The position numbers and the translations under genes are program-made. From DASQFI01 sp035633215 (GTDB taxonomy: Bacteria; Acidobacteriota; Vicinamibacteria; Vicinamibacterales; SCN-69-37), in the NCBI GenBank assembly GCA_035633215.1, contig DASQFI010000071.1, forward strand, positions 101,255 through 165,254: DNA of 64,000 bases, written 5' to 3'. Positions 34,156 to 43,197 of the stretch are shown here, in pieces (the first letter of the stretch is position 1; every line of letters begins with the position of its first letter). Under the pieces are notes generated by a model, which was given only the letters and a program-made list of their open reading frames with translations, had not been told where the DNA came from and did no database searches.

Positions 34156-35262
34156 ATGGAACTTGTTGTTCGAAAGAACGATCTACTGAAAGAACTGTCT
34201 CTGCTGCAGGGCATCGTGGAGCGCAAGAACACGATCCCGATTCTCGCGAACGTGCTGCTCGAGGCGTCGAAAAACCAGGTCGCGCTGCTCGCCACGGATC
34301 TCGATGTCGGCTTGCGAAGCCGCTGCGAGGCGACGGTTTCGAAACCCGGGACCCTCACGCTGCCGGCAAAGAAGTTGTTCGAGATCGTGAACGCGCTGCC
34401 GGACACCGAGATTCGCATCGAGGAAGACAAGGGCGGCAAGAGCGTGACGGTCGCGGCGGATCGGTTCGAGTCGCGGATGCAGACGCTGCCGGCGAGCGAG
34501 TTTCCGACGCCGCCGCAGGACGGCGGGACCACCGAAGCGTCGCTCCCGGGCGCGGCGCTCAAGCGCATGATTTCGCACACCCGGTTTGCCATCACGAGCG
34601 AGGACACGCGCTACTTCCTGAACGGCGCCCAACTCGTGCTGCGCCCGGATTCGATGAGCATGGTGGCGACCGACGGCCACCGGCTGGCCTACATCAGCGT
34701 GCATGAATCGCCCGGAAAATCGGCCAAAACCGAGGTATTGCTGCCCAGGAAGACGCTGAACGAAGTCGCGCGTCTCGTCGATGGCGGCAGCAGCATCGAA
34801 TTCTCGCAGGGCGAGAACCACCTCTTTTTCCGCGCGGACGGACGCCTGCTCATCTCGCGCAAGATTGACGCGAACTTCCCGGCGTACGAGCGCGTCATTC
34901 CCAAAACGAACGACAAGAAGATCGAATTCGATCGCGATCGCCTGGCGGCGGCGGTGCGCCGCGTGCGGCTGCTCTCGAACGAGCGGTCGAAAGCCGTGAA
35001 ATTCATCATCGGCAAGGACCAGGTCGAAATCACGTCGAGCACGCCGGAAGTCGGGGAAGCGCACGAAGTGCTGCCGGTGGAATTCAGCGGTGGCTCGATG
35101 CAAATCTGTTTCAACGCCGACTACGTGGACAACTTCCTCAGCGTGGTCGAGACCGAAGGCGTACAGCTCGAGTTCAAGGACGAGATGAGCCAGGCGGTCG
35201 TCAAACCAATCGGCGCCGAAGGGTACGAGTACACCTACGTGATCATGCCGATGCGGATCTAA
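34156..35262 (+). CDS. dnaN: DNA polymerase III beta sliding clamp
   Basis: A 368-residue clamp, the normal length for three repeated domains. It starts MELVVRKNDLLKELSLLQGI and VERKNTIPILANVLLEA, and ends EYTYVIMPMRI as most DnaN do. The ATG at 34156 is chosen because it begins on the first clamp strand; an upstream in-frame ATG at 34108 adds a non-conserved leader. Its TAA overlaps the gyrB ATG by one base. Confidence 0.97.
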   Translation: MELVVRKNDLLKELSLLQGIVERKNTIPILANVLLEASKNQVALLATDLDVGLRSRCEATVSKPGTLTLPAKKLFEIVNALPDTEIRIEEDKGGKSVTVAADRFESRMQTLPASEFPTPPQDGGTTEASLPGAALKRMISHTRFAITSEDTRYFLNGAQLVLRPDSMSMVATDGHRLAYISVHESPGKSAKTEVLLPRKTLNEVARLVDGGSSIEFSQGENHLFFRADGRLLISRKIDANFPAYERVIPKTNDKKIEFDRDRLAAAVRRVRLLSNERSKAVKFIIGKDQVEITSSTPEVGEAHEVLPVEFSGGSMQICFNADYVDNFLSVVETEGVQLEFKDEMSQAVVKPIGAEGYEYTYVIMPMRI

Positions 35263-37838
35263 TGGCAAATACCGAAATCAAAACGAACGGTCACGGCACG
35301 CCTGCGTCGAGCCTGCCGGGACCGAATGGTGCGGCCGACGATTACGGCGCCGACAAAATCAAGGTCCTCGAAGGCCTCGAAGCCGTCCGGAAGCGGCCCG
35401 CGATGTACATCGGGTCCACCGGACCCAGCGGGCTCCACCACCTCGTCTACGAGGTCGTCGACAACTCGATTGACGAGGCGCTGGCCGGGTTCTGCAGGAA
35501 CATCACCGTCACGATCCACATCGACGACTCGATCACTGTCATTGACGACGGCCGCGGAATCCCGGTCGACATGCACGAGAGCGGCCGGCCGGCCGCCGAG
35601 GTCGTGCTGACCGTCCTCCATTCGGGCGGGAAGTTCGAGAACACGGCGTACAAGGTCTCGGGCGGATTGCACGGCGTCGGCGTGTCGGTCGTGAACGCGC
35701 TGTCCGAGTGGCTCGAGCTCGAAATCTGGCGCAACGGCGAGGTGCACCAGCAGCGCTACCAGCGCGGCGAGCCCGCCGCCGACATGTCCGTCACCGGCCG
35801 CACGGAAAAGCGCGGCACCAAGATCACGTTCAAGCCGGACCCGGACGTCTTCGAGACGACCGAGTTGAGCTTCGAGACGCTGTCGCAGCGGCTGCGCGAG
35901 CTCGCGTTCCTGAACGCGGGCGTCACGATCTCGATCGAAGACGAGCGGGACGGCCGCAGCCATCAGTTCGTCTACGAGGGCGGAATCCGCGAGTTCGTCC
36001 AGTTCCTGAACAAGAACAAGACGGCGGTGAACGAAAAGCCAATCGTGATGACCGGCGAGCGCGACGGGATCCTGGTCGAGATCGCGCTCCAGTGGAACGA
36101 CGGCTACATCGAGACGACGTACGCCTTTGCGAACAACATCAACACGACCGAGGGCGGCACGCACCTGTCCGGCTTCCGCGCCGCACTCACCCGGACGATC
36201 AACCACTACGCGTCGAAGAACAACCTCACCGAGAAGCTCGCGGAAAGCATCACCGGCGAGGACATCCGCGAAGGCATGATCGCCGTGATCTCCGTGAAGA
36301 TCCCGCAGCCGCAGTTCGAGGGCCAGACCAAGACCAAGCTCGGCAACACCGAGGTCAAGGGCATCGTCGAGGCGATCGTCAACGAGCGGTTGGGCGGGTT
36401 CCTCGAGGAGACGCCGACCGTCTCCCGCCGCATCATCGCGAAGGCGGTCGACGCGGCGCTCGCGCGCGAGGCGGCGCGCAAGGCGCGCGACCTGGTGCGC
36501 CGCAAGGGCGCGCTGGACAACATGGCACTGCCCGGCAAGCTCGCCGACTGCCAGGAGCGCGACCCGGCGAAAAGCGAGCTCTACATCGTCGAGGGCGAAT
36601 CGGCCGGCGGCTCCGCCAAGCAGGGCCGCGACCGCCGGTTCCAGGCGATCCTGCCGATCAAAGGCAAGATCCTGAACGTCGAGAAGGCCCGCTTCGACAA
36701 GATGCTGAGCCACGAGGAAATCCGCACGCTGATCGCGGCGCTCGGCTGCGGCATCGGCCAGGACGAATTCGATGCCGGCAGCCTGCGGTACCACCGCGTC
36801 ATCATCATGACGGACGCCGACGTGGACGGCTCGCACATCCGCACGCTCCTGCTCACGTTCTTCTACCGGCAGATGCGCGACCTCGTGGATCGCGGCCACA
36901 TCTACATCGCGCAGCCGCCGCTCTTCCGCGTCAAGCGGGGACGGCAGGAGACGTTCATCAAGGACGAGCGCGACCTCGAGGCGTTCCTAATCCGGCGTGC
37001 GGCCGAGTCGCGAACGGTGATGCTCGACGGCGGACGAGAGATCTCGGGTGAGGCGCTCGAGCGCCGGCTCGAGAAGCTCATGGGGTTCCGCAAGCTGCTG
37101 CAGGTCGTCGAACGCCGCGGCCCGGCGCGCCGCGCCATTCTGGCGCTGCTCGAGGGCGACGCCGGCGACCGGTCGTTCTGGTCGAACCGGGACGCGGTGG
37201 AGGCGCTTGCCAAACATCTGGCCGGCCCCGACGTGCACACGTCGGTGGTCGAGGATCCCGAGCACCAGGCGCACGCGCTCGCGATCGAGGATCGATCCGC
37301 CGGCTATGGACGGCGCCACCGGCTGGATCTCGATTTCGTGACGACCGGGGAATTCCGCACGCTGTCAAACGCCTATCAGGACGTGCGCGATCTGATGACC
37401 GGCGGCGTCACGATCCGCACGGCGGCCACCGCCGCGACCACCGAGGTGGAAGAACCGGCGTCCGCCGAGGGCGAGGCCGCCGCGGAAACGGCGGCGCCCG
37501 AGACCCCGCCACCTGCGGCGCCCGCCACGCCGGCAGGCGCGAAATCCGCTCCGGACACCGATCGACGCGTCGAGTCGCTCGATGAGTTGGTCGAGTACTT
37601 CGTCATCGCCGGCCGGCGCGGCCTCGCGATCAACCGCTACAAGGGCCTCGGCGAGATGAACCCGGAAACGCTCTGGGAAACGACGATGGATCCCGAGAAG
37701 CGGACGCTGCTGCAGATCAAAGCCGAGGACCACACGGAAGCGGACCTGATGTTCACGACGCTCATGGGCGATCAGGTGGAGCCCAGGCGGAAGTTCATCG
37801 AGGACAACGCGCTGGATGTGAAGAACCTGGACATCTGA
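35262..37838 (+). CDS. gyrB: DNA gyrase subunit B
   Basis: An 858-residue ATPase subunit. GHKL domain: YEVVDNSIDEALAGFC, DDGRGIPVDMHESGRPA, VLHSGGKFENTAYKVSGGLH, GVGVSVVNALSEWL. TOPRIM: LYIVEGESAGGSAKQGRDRR and IMTDADVDGSHIRTLLLTFF. C-terminal INRYKGLGEMNPETLWETTM. It is longer than the usual about 800 residues, partly because an Ala/Glu/Pro-rich linker (about residues 723-767) interrupts the region before the last conserved block. Overlaps dnaN by 1 bp. Confidence 0.98.
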   Translation: MANTEIKTNGHGTPASSLPGPNGAADDYGADKIKVLEGLEAVRKRPAMYIGSTGPSGLHHLVYEVVDNSIDEALAGFCRNITVTIHIDDSITVIDDGRGIPVDMHESGRPAAEVVLTVLHSGGKFENTAYKVSGGLHGVGVSVVNALSEWLELEIWRNGEVHQQRYQRGEPAADMSVTGRTEKRGTKITFKPDPDVFETTELSFETLSQRLRELAFLNAGVTISIEDERDGRSHQFVYEGGIREFVQFLNKNKTAVNEKPIVMTGERDGILVEIALQWNDGYIETTYAFANNINTTEGGTHLSGFRAALTRTINHYASKNNLTEKLAESITGEDIREGMIAVISVKIPQPQFEGQTKTKLGNTEVKGIVEAIVNERLGGFLEETPTVSRRIIAKAVDAALAREAARKARDLVRRKGALDNMALPGKLADCQERDPAKSELYIVEGESAGGSAKQGRDRRFQAILPIKGKILNVEKARFDKMLSHEEIRTLIAALGCGIGQDEFDAGSLRYHRVIIMTDADVDGSHIRTLLLTFFYRQMRDLVDRGHIYIAQPPLFRVKRGRQETFIKDERDLEAFLIRRAAESRTVMLDGGREISGEALERRLEKLMGFRKLLQVVERRGPARRAILALLEGDAGDRSFWSNRDAVEALAKHLAGPDVHTSVVEDPEHQAHALAIEDRSAGYGRRHRLDLDFVTTGEFRTLSNAYQDVRDLMTGGVTIRTAATAATTEVEEPASAEGEAAAETAAPETPPPAAPATPAGAKSAPDTDRRVESLDELVEYFVIAGRRGLAINRYKGLGEMNPETLWETTMDPEKRTLLQIKAEDHTEADLMFTTLMGDQVEPRRKFIEDNALDVKNLDI

Positions 37839-37890
37839 CACGCCGGCCAGGCGCGCCTCGCGCTGAAATTCGGAAGCAGAACCCCGGAAC

Positions 37891-40344
37891 ATGGATCAAA
37901 ATCCACAGACAAAGATCCCCGTCAACATCGAAGACGAGATGAAGCGCTCGTACATGGATTACGCGATGAGCGTAATCATCGGGCGCGCGCTGCCGGACGT
38001 CCGCGACGGGTTGAAACCGGCCAATCGCCGCGTGCTGTTTGCGATGCGGCAGATGGGACTCGCGTCCAACCGCCCGTACCGCAAGTGCGCGAAGATCGTC
38101 GGCGAAGTCATCGGCAACTACCATCCCCACGGCGACGTGCCCGCGTACGACACGCTGGTGCGGCTGGCGCAGGACTTCAACATGCGCTACCCGCTCGTGG
38201 ACGGCCAAGGCAACTTCGGGTCGGTCGACGGCGATCCACCGGCGGCGATGCGGTACAGCGAGGCGCGGCCCGAGGCGCTCGCCGAAGCCATGATGGCGGA
38301 CCTCGGCAGGGAAACCGTCGATTTCGTTCCGAACTACGACGAGACGACGGAAGAGCCGACCGTCCTGCCGACGCCATTTCCAAACCTGCTGGTGAACGGA
38401 TCGACCGGCATCGCGGTCGGGATGGCGACGAGCATTCCGCCGCACAACATGCAGGAAGTCATTGACGGCGTGATCGCCGTCATCGAACGCCGCACCGCGT
38501 CACGCGACGAGCGGTTCCGCGTGCTCCTGCAGGCTGTGCAGGGCCCCGACTTCCCGACCGGCGGCACCATTGTCGGCGGCGCCGGCATCCAGAGGGCCTA
38601 CCGGGAGGGCCGCGGGAACGTCGTGGTCCGTGGAAAGGCGACGTTCGAGGAGCACAAGAAAGGCGAACGGGTCTCGATTGTCGTCACCGAGATTCCCTAT
38701 CAGGTGAACAAGGCGGCGCTCATCACCGAGATCGCCGAACTCGTTCGCGACAAGCGCATCGAGGGCATCTCGGACCTGCGCGACGAGTCCGATCGGGACG
38801 GTATGCGCATCGTGATCGAGCTGAAGCGCGGCGAGTTGCCCGATGTCGTCCTCAACAACCTCTACAAGCACACGAAGCTCCAGATGAGCTACGGCGTGAC
38901 GCTGCTCGCGATCGCGGGCGGACGCCCGCGCGTGCTGAACCTGCTCGAAATGGTCGAGCACTTCATCGAGTTCCGTCGCGAAGTCGTTCGCCGGCGCACC
39001 GAGTTCGAGCTGCGCAAAGCCGAGGCCCGCGCGCACGTCCTCGAGGGCTTGAGAATCGCGCTCGACCACCTGGACGCGGTTATCAAGCTGATTCGCGGCT
39101 CGAAAAATCCGCCCGAAGCCAAGGCTGGGTTGGTCACGCAGTTCGGCCTGACGTCGATCCAGGCGCAGGCGATTCTCGACATGCAGCTGCAGCGGCTCAC
39201 CGGCCTCGAGCGGCAGAAGATCCTCGACGAGCTGGCCGAGCTCGTGAAGACCATCGAGCGGCTGCGCGCGATTCTCTCGAGCGATGAGCTGGTCATCGGT
39301 CTTGTCGTGGACGAGCTGAAAGGGATTCGCGACAAGTACGGCGACGCGCGAAGGACCGATTTCATCGCAGAAACCGGCGACTTCCGGCGCGAAGATCTCA
39401 TCGCCGACGAGGACGTCGTCATCACGGCGACGAACACGGGCTACATCAAGCGGACCGCGCTCGACGCGTACCGCAAGCAGCGGCGCGGCGGGAAGGGTCT
39501 GATCGGCATGTCCACGCGCGAGGAGGACGTCGTCAAACACCTCTTCGTCGCGAACACGCATGCGTATGTCCTCATCTTCACGGACCGGGGCAAGTGCTAC
39601 TGGCTGCGCGTGTACGACATCCCCGAGGTCAGCCGCAGCTCGAAGGGCAAGGCGATCGCCAATCTGGTGCACATGAACGAGGGCGAAAAGATCGCCGCCG
39701 TGCTGCGCGTGCAGGAATTCCCCGCCGAGGAAGGCCAGCGCTTCATCGTGATGGGCACGCGGAAGGGGACGATCAAGAAGACCGATCTCGGCGCGTTCTC
39801 GAATCCGCGGTCGGCGGGAATCATCGCGATTCAGATCGACGACGACGACCGGTTGATTGCGGTGGCGGAGACCGACGGCGCCAAGGACCTGATCATCGGG
39901 TCGCGGAACGGCATGGCCATTCGGTTCTCCGAAACCGACGCTCGCCCGATGGGCCGCTCGGCCTACGGCGTGCGTGGCATGCAGCTCCGCGAGGGGGACG
40001 AGGTGGTCGCCATGGAGGTCGTGAGCGAGGATGCGACCCTCCTCACCGTCTGCGAAAAGGGCTACGGCAAGCGGACGGCGGTCAGCGAGTACCGTCGGCA
40101 ATCACGCGGCGGCATCGGCCTCAAGAACGTCCAGACCAGCGAGCGCAACGGCCTCGTCGTCGGCATCGAGAACGTCACCGATCAGGACGAGCTGCTGCTC
40201 GTGACCGAGCAGGGACAGATCATCCGCATGAAGGCGGGCGATCTGCGTCCCATCGGGCGCGACACGCAGGGCGTGCGGTTGATGGATCTGGCCGAGGGCG
40301 ATCGGCTCGTGTCGGTGGCGTCGTTGACCGAGCCAGAAGACTAG
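37891..40344 (+). CDS. gyrA: DNA gyrase subunit A
   Basis: An 817-residue breakage-reunion subunit. The N-terminus has DEMKRSYMDYAMSVIIGRAL and RRVLFAMRQMGL; the quinolone-determining region reads YHPHGDVPAYDTLVRLAQDF; MRYSEARPEAL holds the catalytic Tyr. The C-terminal beta-pinwheel includes the GyrA box QRRGGKG, marking it as gyrase and not topoisomerase IV. At the position of E. coli Ser83 there is Val. It follows gyrB by 52 bp. Confidence 0.98.
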   Translation: MDQNPQTKIPVNIEDEMKRSYMDYAMSVIIGRALPDVRDGLKPANRRVLFAMRQMGLASNRPYRKCAKIVGEVIGNYHPHGDVPAYDTLVRLAQDFNMRYPLVDGQGNFGSVDGDPPAAMRYSEARPEALAEAMMADLGRETVDFVPNYDETTEEPTVLPTPFPNLLVNGSTGIAVGMATSIPPHNMQEVIDGVIAVIERRTASRDERFRVLLQAVQGPDFPTGGTIVGGAGIQRAYREGRGNVVVRGKATFEEHKKGERVSIVVTEIPYQVNKAALITEIAELVRDKRIEGISDLRDESDRDGMRIVIELKRGELPDVVLNNLYKHTKLQMSYGVTLLAIAGGRPRVLNLLEMVEHFIEFRREVVRRRTEFELRKAEARAHVLEGLRIALDHLDAVIKLIRGSKNPPEAKAGLVTQFGLTSIQAQAILDMQLQRLTGLERQKILDELAELVKTIERLRAILSSDELVIGLVVDELKGIRDKYGDARRTDFIAETGDFRREDLIADEDVVITATNTGYIKRTALDAYRKQRRGGKGLIGMSTREEDVVKHLFVANTHAYVLIFTDRGKCYWLRVYDIPEVSRSSKGKAIANLVHMNEGEKIAAVLRVQEFPAEEGQRFIVMGTRKGTIKKTDLGAFSNPRSAGIIAIQIDDDDRLIAVAETDGAKDLIIGSRNGMAIRFSETDARPMGRSAYGVRGMQLREGDEVVAMEVVSEDATLLTVCEKGYGKRTAVSEYRRQSRGGIGLKNVQTSERNGLVVGIENVTDQDELLLVTEQGQIIRMKAGDLRPIGRDTQGVRLMDLAEGDRLVSVASLTEPED

Positions 40345-40360
40345 GAATCTGTCGCAGAAA

Positions 40361-40388
40361 AACTTAGAACTTAGAACTCTGAACTTCG
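40361..40388. repeat. single 7-nt-period arm (ACTTAGA type) after gyrA
   Basis: AACTTAG, AACTTAG, AACTCTG, AACTTCG, nearly the same unit as at 13894 and 55317. Located 17 bp after the gyrA stop, between convergent gyrA and pcrA. No inverted partner arm is seen. Confidence 0.8.
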
Positions 40389-40410
40389 AACGAAAGAGCA
40401 TTTTCGCGGA

Positions 40411-42690
40411 TTACACTTGCTCCAAACCCGCATAGCGCGCCATCAGCTTCTTCGTTCCAACCGCCGCGAACTTGACCGTCACTTTGAAGTCGTCGCCCTG
40501 GTCCTCGACGGCGACGACGGTCCCGACGCCAAATTGGCGATGCCGGACCTTCATGCCAGTCCGGACCGCGCCCGTTGACTGATCCTCGGTCTCGTACGAG
40601 AATCCCCGCGTCTCGGCGTCGCGGGCGCGAGTCCCCTGTCCGTACCGGCGAGCATATGGGTTGCGCAGTTCGGAGGACGATGCCTGCCAGCGCGGCTGGC
40701 GCGCGACAGGCTCGATACGCTGAATGAGCTCGTCGGGAATCTCGCTCAGAAAGCGGGACGGCTGGGTCGACTGGTACTCGCCGAACACGCGGCGGCGCGC
40801 GGCGCCGGTGAGCACGAGCCGCTGGCGCGCCCGCGTCAGGCACACGTAGCAGACGCGCCGTTCCTCCTCGACTTCCTGTTCGTCCTCCGTCGAGCGCGAG
40901 TGCGGGAACAGGCCTTCCTCCATGCCGGCGACGATGACCATCGGGAACTCGAGGCCCTTGGCGGCGTGCATCGTCATGAGCCAGACACGCGCGGCTTCGG
41001 GCGATTCGCCGTCGGCCTCTTCGGCTTCCGATAAAAGCGACAGGCGGTCGACGAAGCCGTTGAGCGACGCGTCCTCCGCGCGCGCCTCGTATTCACGCGC
41101 GGCCGAGACGAGCTCCATCAGGTTCTCGAGCCGCGCTTCGGCTTCCTCGGTCTTCTGCTCGCGCAGGTCCTTCAGGTAGCCGGTCCGATCGAGGATGACT
41201 CCGAGGATGATCGACACGCTCGACGTGCGCAGCTCGCTCTGCAGGCCCTCGATCAGATCGTGAAATGTCTTGAGCGCCGTCAGCCCCCGGGGCGGGAGCG
41301 TGCGCTGCCGAAGCGCCTCCCCCAGTCGAATCCAGAGCGATCGTGGCGTCCGTCCGGCCTCGTCCGCGGCGTCAGGGGCGAGCAGCGGCGTGTCCGCGGC
41401 GTCCGCAAACTCGACGCGGTCGAGTCCGTCCATGACGCTCCGCCCGATGCCGCGTGACGGCACGTTGGCGACGCGCCGGAAGCTCACGTCGTCATGCGGA
41501 TTGATGGTCAGCCGCATGAACGCGAGCGCGTCCTTGATCTCCTTGCGTTCGTAGAACCGGACGCCGCCGATGATCCGGTACTTCACGCCCTCCCGCATCA
41601 GCGCGTCTTCAATCGCGCGCGACTGGGCGTTGGTCCGATACAGCACGGCCGTGGTCGTCTCGGCGGTCGTGGCGTGCGTTTCGCGAATCGTCCTGGTGAT
41701 GAAGTCGGCTTCCTCGATCTCGTCCGGCGCGCGCACGTAGAGAATCCGGTCGCCTCCGGCCTGGTCGGTCCACAGCCGCTTGTCCTTTCGCTGACGATTG
41801 CGGCTGATGACCGCCGTCGCCGCGTCCAGGATCACCTGGGTCGACCGGTAGTTCTGCTCCAGCTTCACGACCTGGACGTCGGGAAAGTCGCGCTCGAAGT
41901 CGAGGATGTTCCGCAGGTCGGCGCCCCGCCAACGGTAGATCGACTGGTCCGGATCGCCCACGACGCACAGGTTGCGATGCCCCTCGGCGAGCCGGCGAAT
42001 CAGCAGGTACTGCGGCCGATTCGTGTCCTGGTACTCGTCCACGAGGATGTACCGGAATTTGTGCGCGTAGAGCTCGCGCGTTTTCTGGCTGTTCTCGATC
42101 AAATCGACGGTCTTGAGCAGCAGGTCGTCGAAGTCGAGCGCCCCGGCGTTGTACAGCGTCTTCCGGTACAGCTCGTAGATCTTGCTGATCTGCTGCTCCC
42201 GGTGATTCCAGCCGGCCGACCGCATGTCTTCGGGCGATTCCATCTTGTTCTTGGCCTGGCTGATGCGCGCCAGGGCCGCGCGTGCCGGAATCAGCTTGTC
42301 GTCGATGTCGAGCGTCTTCATCGCCTGCCGCACGACGGACAGCTGATCGGACGAGTCGTAGATGACGAAATCACGCTCCAGGTTGATCGCCGGCGCCTCA
42401 CGACGCAGCAATCGCGCGCACAGGGAATGAAACGTCGAGAGCCAGATCTGCCGGCAGTCCTCGCCGAGCAGTTGCTCCACGCGGCTGCGCATCTCCTCCG
42501 CGGCCTTGTTCGTGAATGTGACGGCGAGCACCTGGCCGGGCCGTGCGAGACCGCTGCCGATGAGGTGCGCCATGCGGCTGGTGATGACGCGCGTCTTGCC
42601 TGAGCCCGCGCCGGCGAGGATCAGCAGGGGGCCGTCGGTGTGGAGGACAGCGGCCTGCTGGGCCGGATTCAGCGATGACATGAAATCCAT
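40411..42690 (-). CDS. pcrA: UvrD/PcrA/Rep-family DNA helicase
   Basis: A 759-residue superfamily 1A helicase. It starts with SLNPAQQAAVLHTDGPLLIL and AGAGSGKTRVITSRMAHLI (Q motif and Walker A), then ILVDEYQDTNRPQYLLIRRL, VVGDPDQSIYRWRGADLRNI, LEQNYRST, a long 2B domain, MTMHAAKGLEFPMVIVAGME and VCYVCLTRARQRLVLTG. The C-terminus VRHRQFGVGTVVAVEDQGDD is the Tudor-like RNA polymerase-binding domain of PcrA/UvrD. Convergent with gyrA. Confidence 0.95.
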   Translation of the reverse strand: MDFMSSLNPAQQAAVLHTDGPLLILAGAGSGKTRVITSRMAHLIGSGLARPGQVLAVTFTNKAAEEMRSRVEQLLGEDCRQIWLSTFHSLCARLLRREAPAINLERDFVIYDSSDQLSVVRQAMKTLDIDDKLIPARAALARISQAKNKMESPEDMRSAGWNHREQQISKIYELYRKTLYNAGALDFDDLLLKTVDLIENSQKTRELYAHKFRYILVDEYQDTNRPQYLLIRRLAEGHRNLCVVGDPDQSIYRWRGADLRNILDFERDFPDVQVVKLEQNYRSTQVILDAATAVISRNRQRKDKRLWTDQAGGDRILYVRAPDEIEEADFITRTIRETHATTAETTTAVLYRTNAQSRAIEDALMREGVKYRIIGGVRFYERKEIKDALAFMRLTINPHDDVSFRRVANVPSRGIGRSVMDGLDRVEFADAADTPLLAPDAADEAGRTPRSLWIRLGEALRQRTLPPRGLTALKTFHDLIEGLQSELRTSSVSIILGVILDRTGYLKDLREQKTEEAEARLENLMELVSAAREYEARAEDASLNGFVDRLSLLSEAEEADGESPEAARVWLMTMHAAKGLEFPMVIVAGMEEGLFPHSRSTEDEQEVEEERRVCYVCLTRARQRLVLTGAARRRVFGEYQSTQPSRFLSEIPDELIQRIEPVARQPRWQASSSELRNPYARRYGQGTRARDAETRGFSYETEDQSTGAVRTGMKVRHRQFGVGTVVAVEDQGDDFKVTVKFAAVGTKKLMARYAGLEQV

Positions 42691-42697
42691 GAAGACG

Positions 42698-42732
42698 GTG
42701 TCAGGCCGAAGGCCAATGGCCGAAGGCCGAAG
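42698..42732. repeat. left inverted arm, 7-nt period (GGCCGAA type)
   Basis: GTGTCAG, GCCGAAG, GCCAATG, GCCGAAG, GCCGAAG. It matches the complement of 43058-43092 at 34 of 35 positions. The pair encloses the truncated four-helix-bundle gene. Confidence 0.92.
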
Positions 42733-42745
42733 TAAGAGCTCACGG

Positions 42746-43006
42746 CTAGAGACGCAAAATGTGGAATGCGGCCCACGGCAAACACGCGCACGCGGTGAGC
42801 AAAGTCAAAGAATAGCAGACGGCGCCAACGAAGAGAGCTCGCCACAGCCCGTGAAGAAGACGTCCGATCTCTTCGGCGAGTGACAAAAGCTCACGAATCG
42901 TGGCCTGTTCCATCAACGAGAGGCGCCGGCACAACTCCAGACGCGTTTGCACCTCAGCGTTCGATCCAAGGGCGATCAACTCTCGAAAACTTGCGATCTT
43001 TGCCAT
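42746..43006 (-). pseudogene. four-helix-bundle protein (23S rRNA IVS type), internally deleted
   Basis: The 86-residue frame opens MAKIASFREL, the standard start of four-helix-bundle IVS-type proteins, then jumps directly to ALGSNAEVQTRLELCRRLSL and LLSLAEEIGRLLHGLWRAL, the third and fourth helices. About 60 residues carrying the first helices and the usual IANIAEG-type core are missing, though the frame stays open and runs on into a hydrophobic tail. It lies within near-perfect 35-bp inverted arms, which makes it look like the gene of a decayed mobile unit. Related to Avd of diversity-generating retroelements by fold, but no reverse transcriptase is present. Confidence 0.75.
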
Positions 43007-43057
43007 GAGTACCCCTTGCAAAATCTGCAATACGCTGAGCGCCCCGGGTCCGAATCC

Positions 43058-43092
43058 CTTCGGCCTTTGGCCATTGGCCTTCGGCCTGACAC
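43058..43092. repeat. right inverted arm, 7-nt period (GGCCGAA type)
   Basis: CTTCGGC, CTTTGGC, CATTGGC, CTTCGGC, CTGACAC, the inverted partner of 42698-42732. Between it and the ORF lies TCTGCAA (43024-43030), i.e. TTGCAGA on the gene strand. The rest of the space to leuC (43093-43197) shows only a CCCTGAGCGAAGCC-type palindromic fragment near 43151-43168. Confidence 0.92.
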
Positions 43093-43197
43093 CAAACCCG
43101 CCGCTGTCCGGACCTTGTCAGAAGCAACCCGCATGCCCACCGCGCACAGCGCCCTGAGCGAAGCCAAAGGGCGGGCCTGATACGATCGCTCGATCAC

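Noticed and set aside
42746..43006. Diversity-generating retroelement accessory gene (Avd)
   Set aside because: The four-helix fold is similar, but no reverse transcriptase, template repeat or variable repeat is seen in the neighbourhood.
43151..43168. CCCTGAGCGAAGCC-type palindrome upstream of leuC as a regulatory site
   Set aside because: Variants of this palindrome are scattered in many bacterial genomes as repeats; a single partial copy gives no evidence of regulation.
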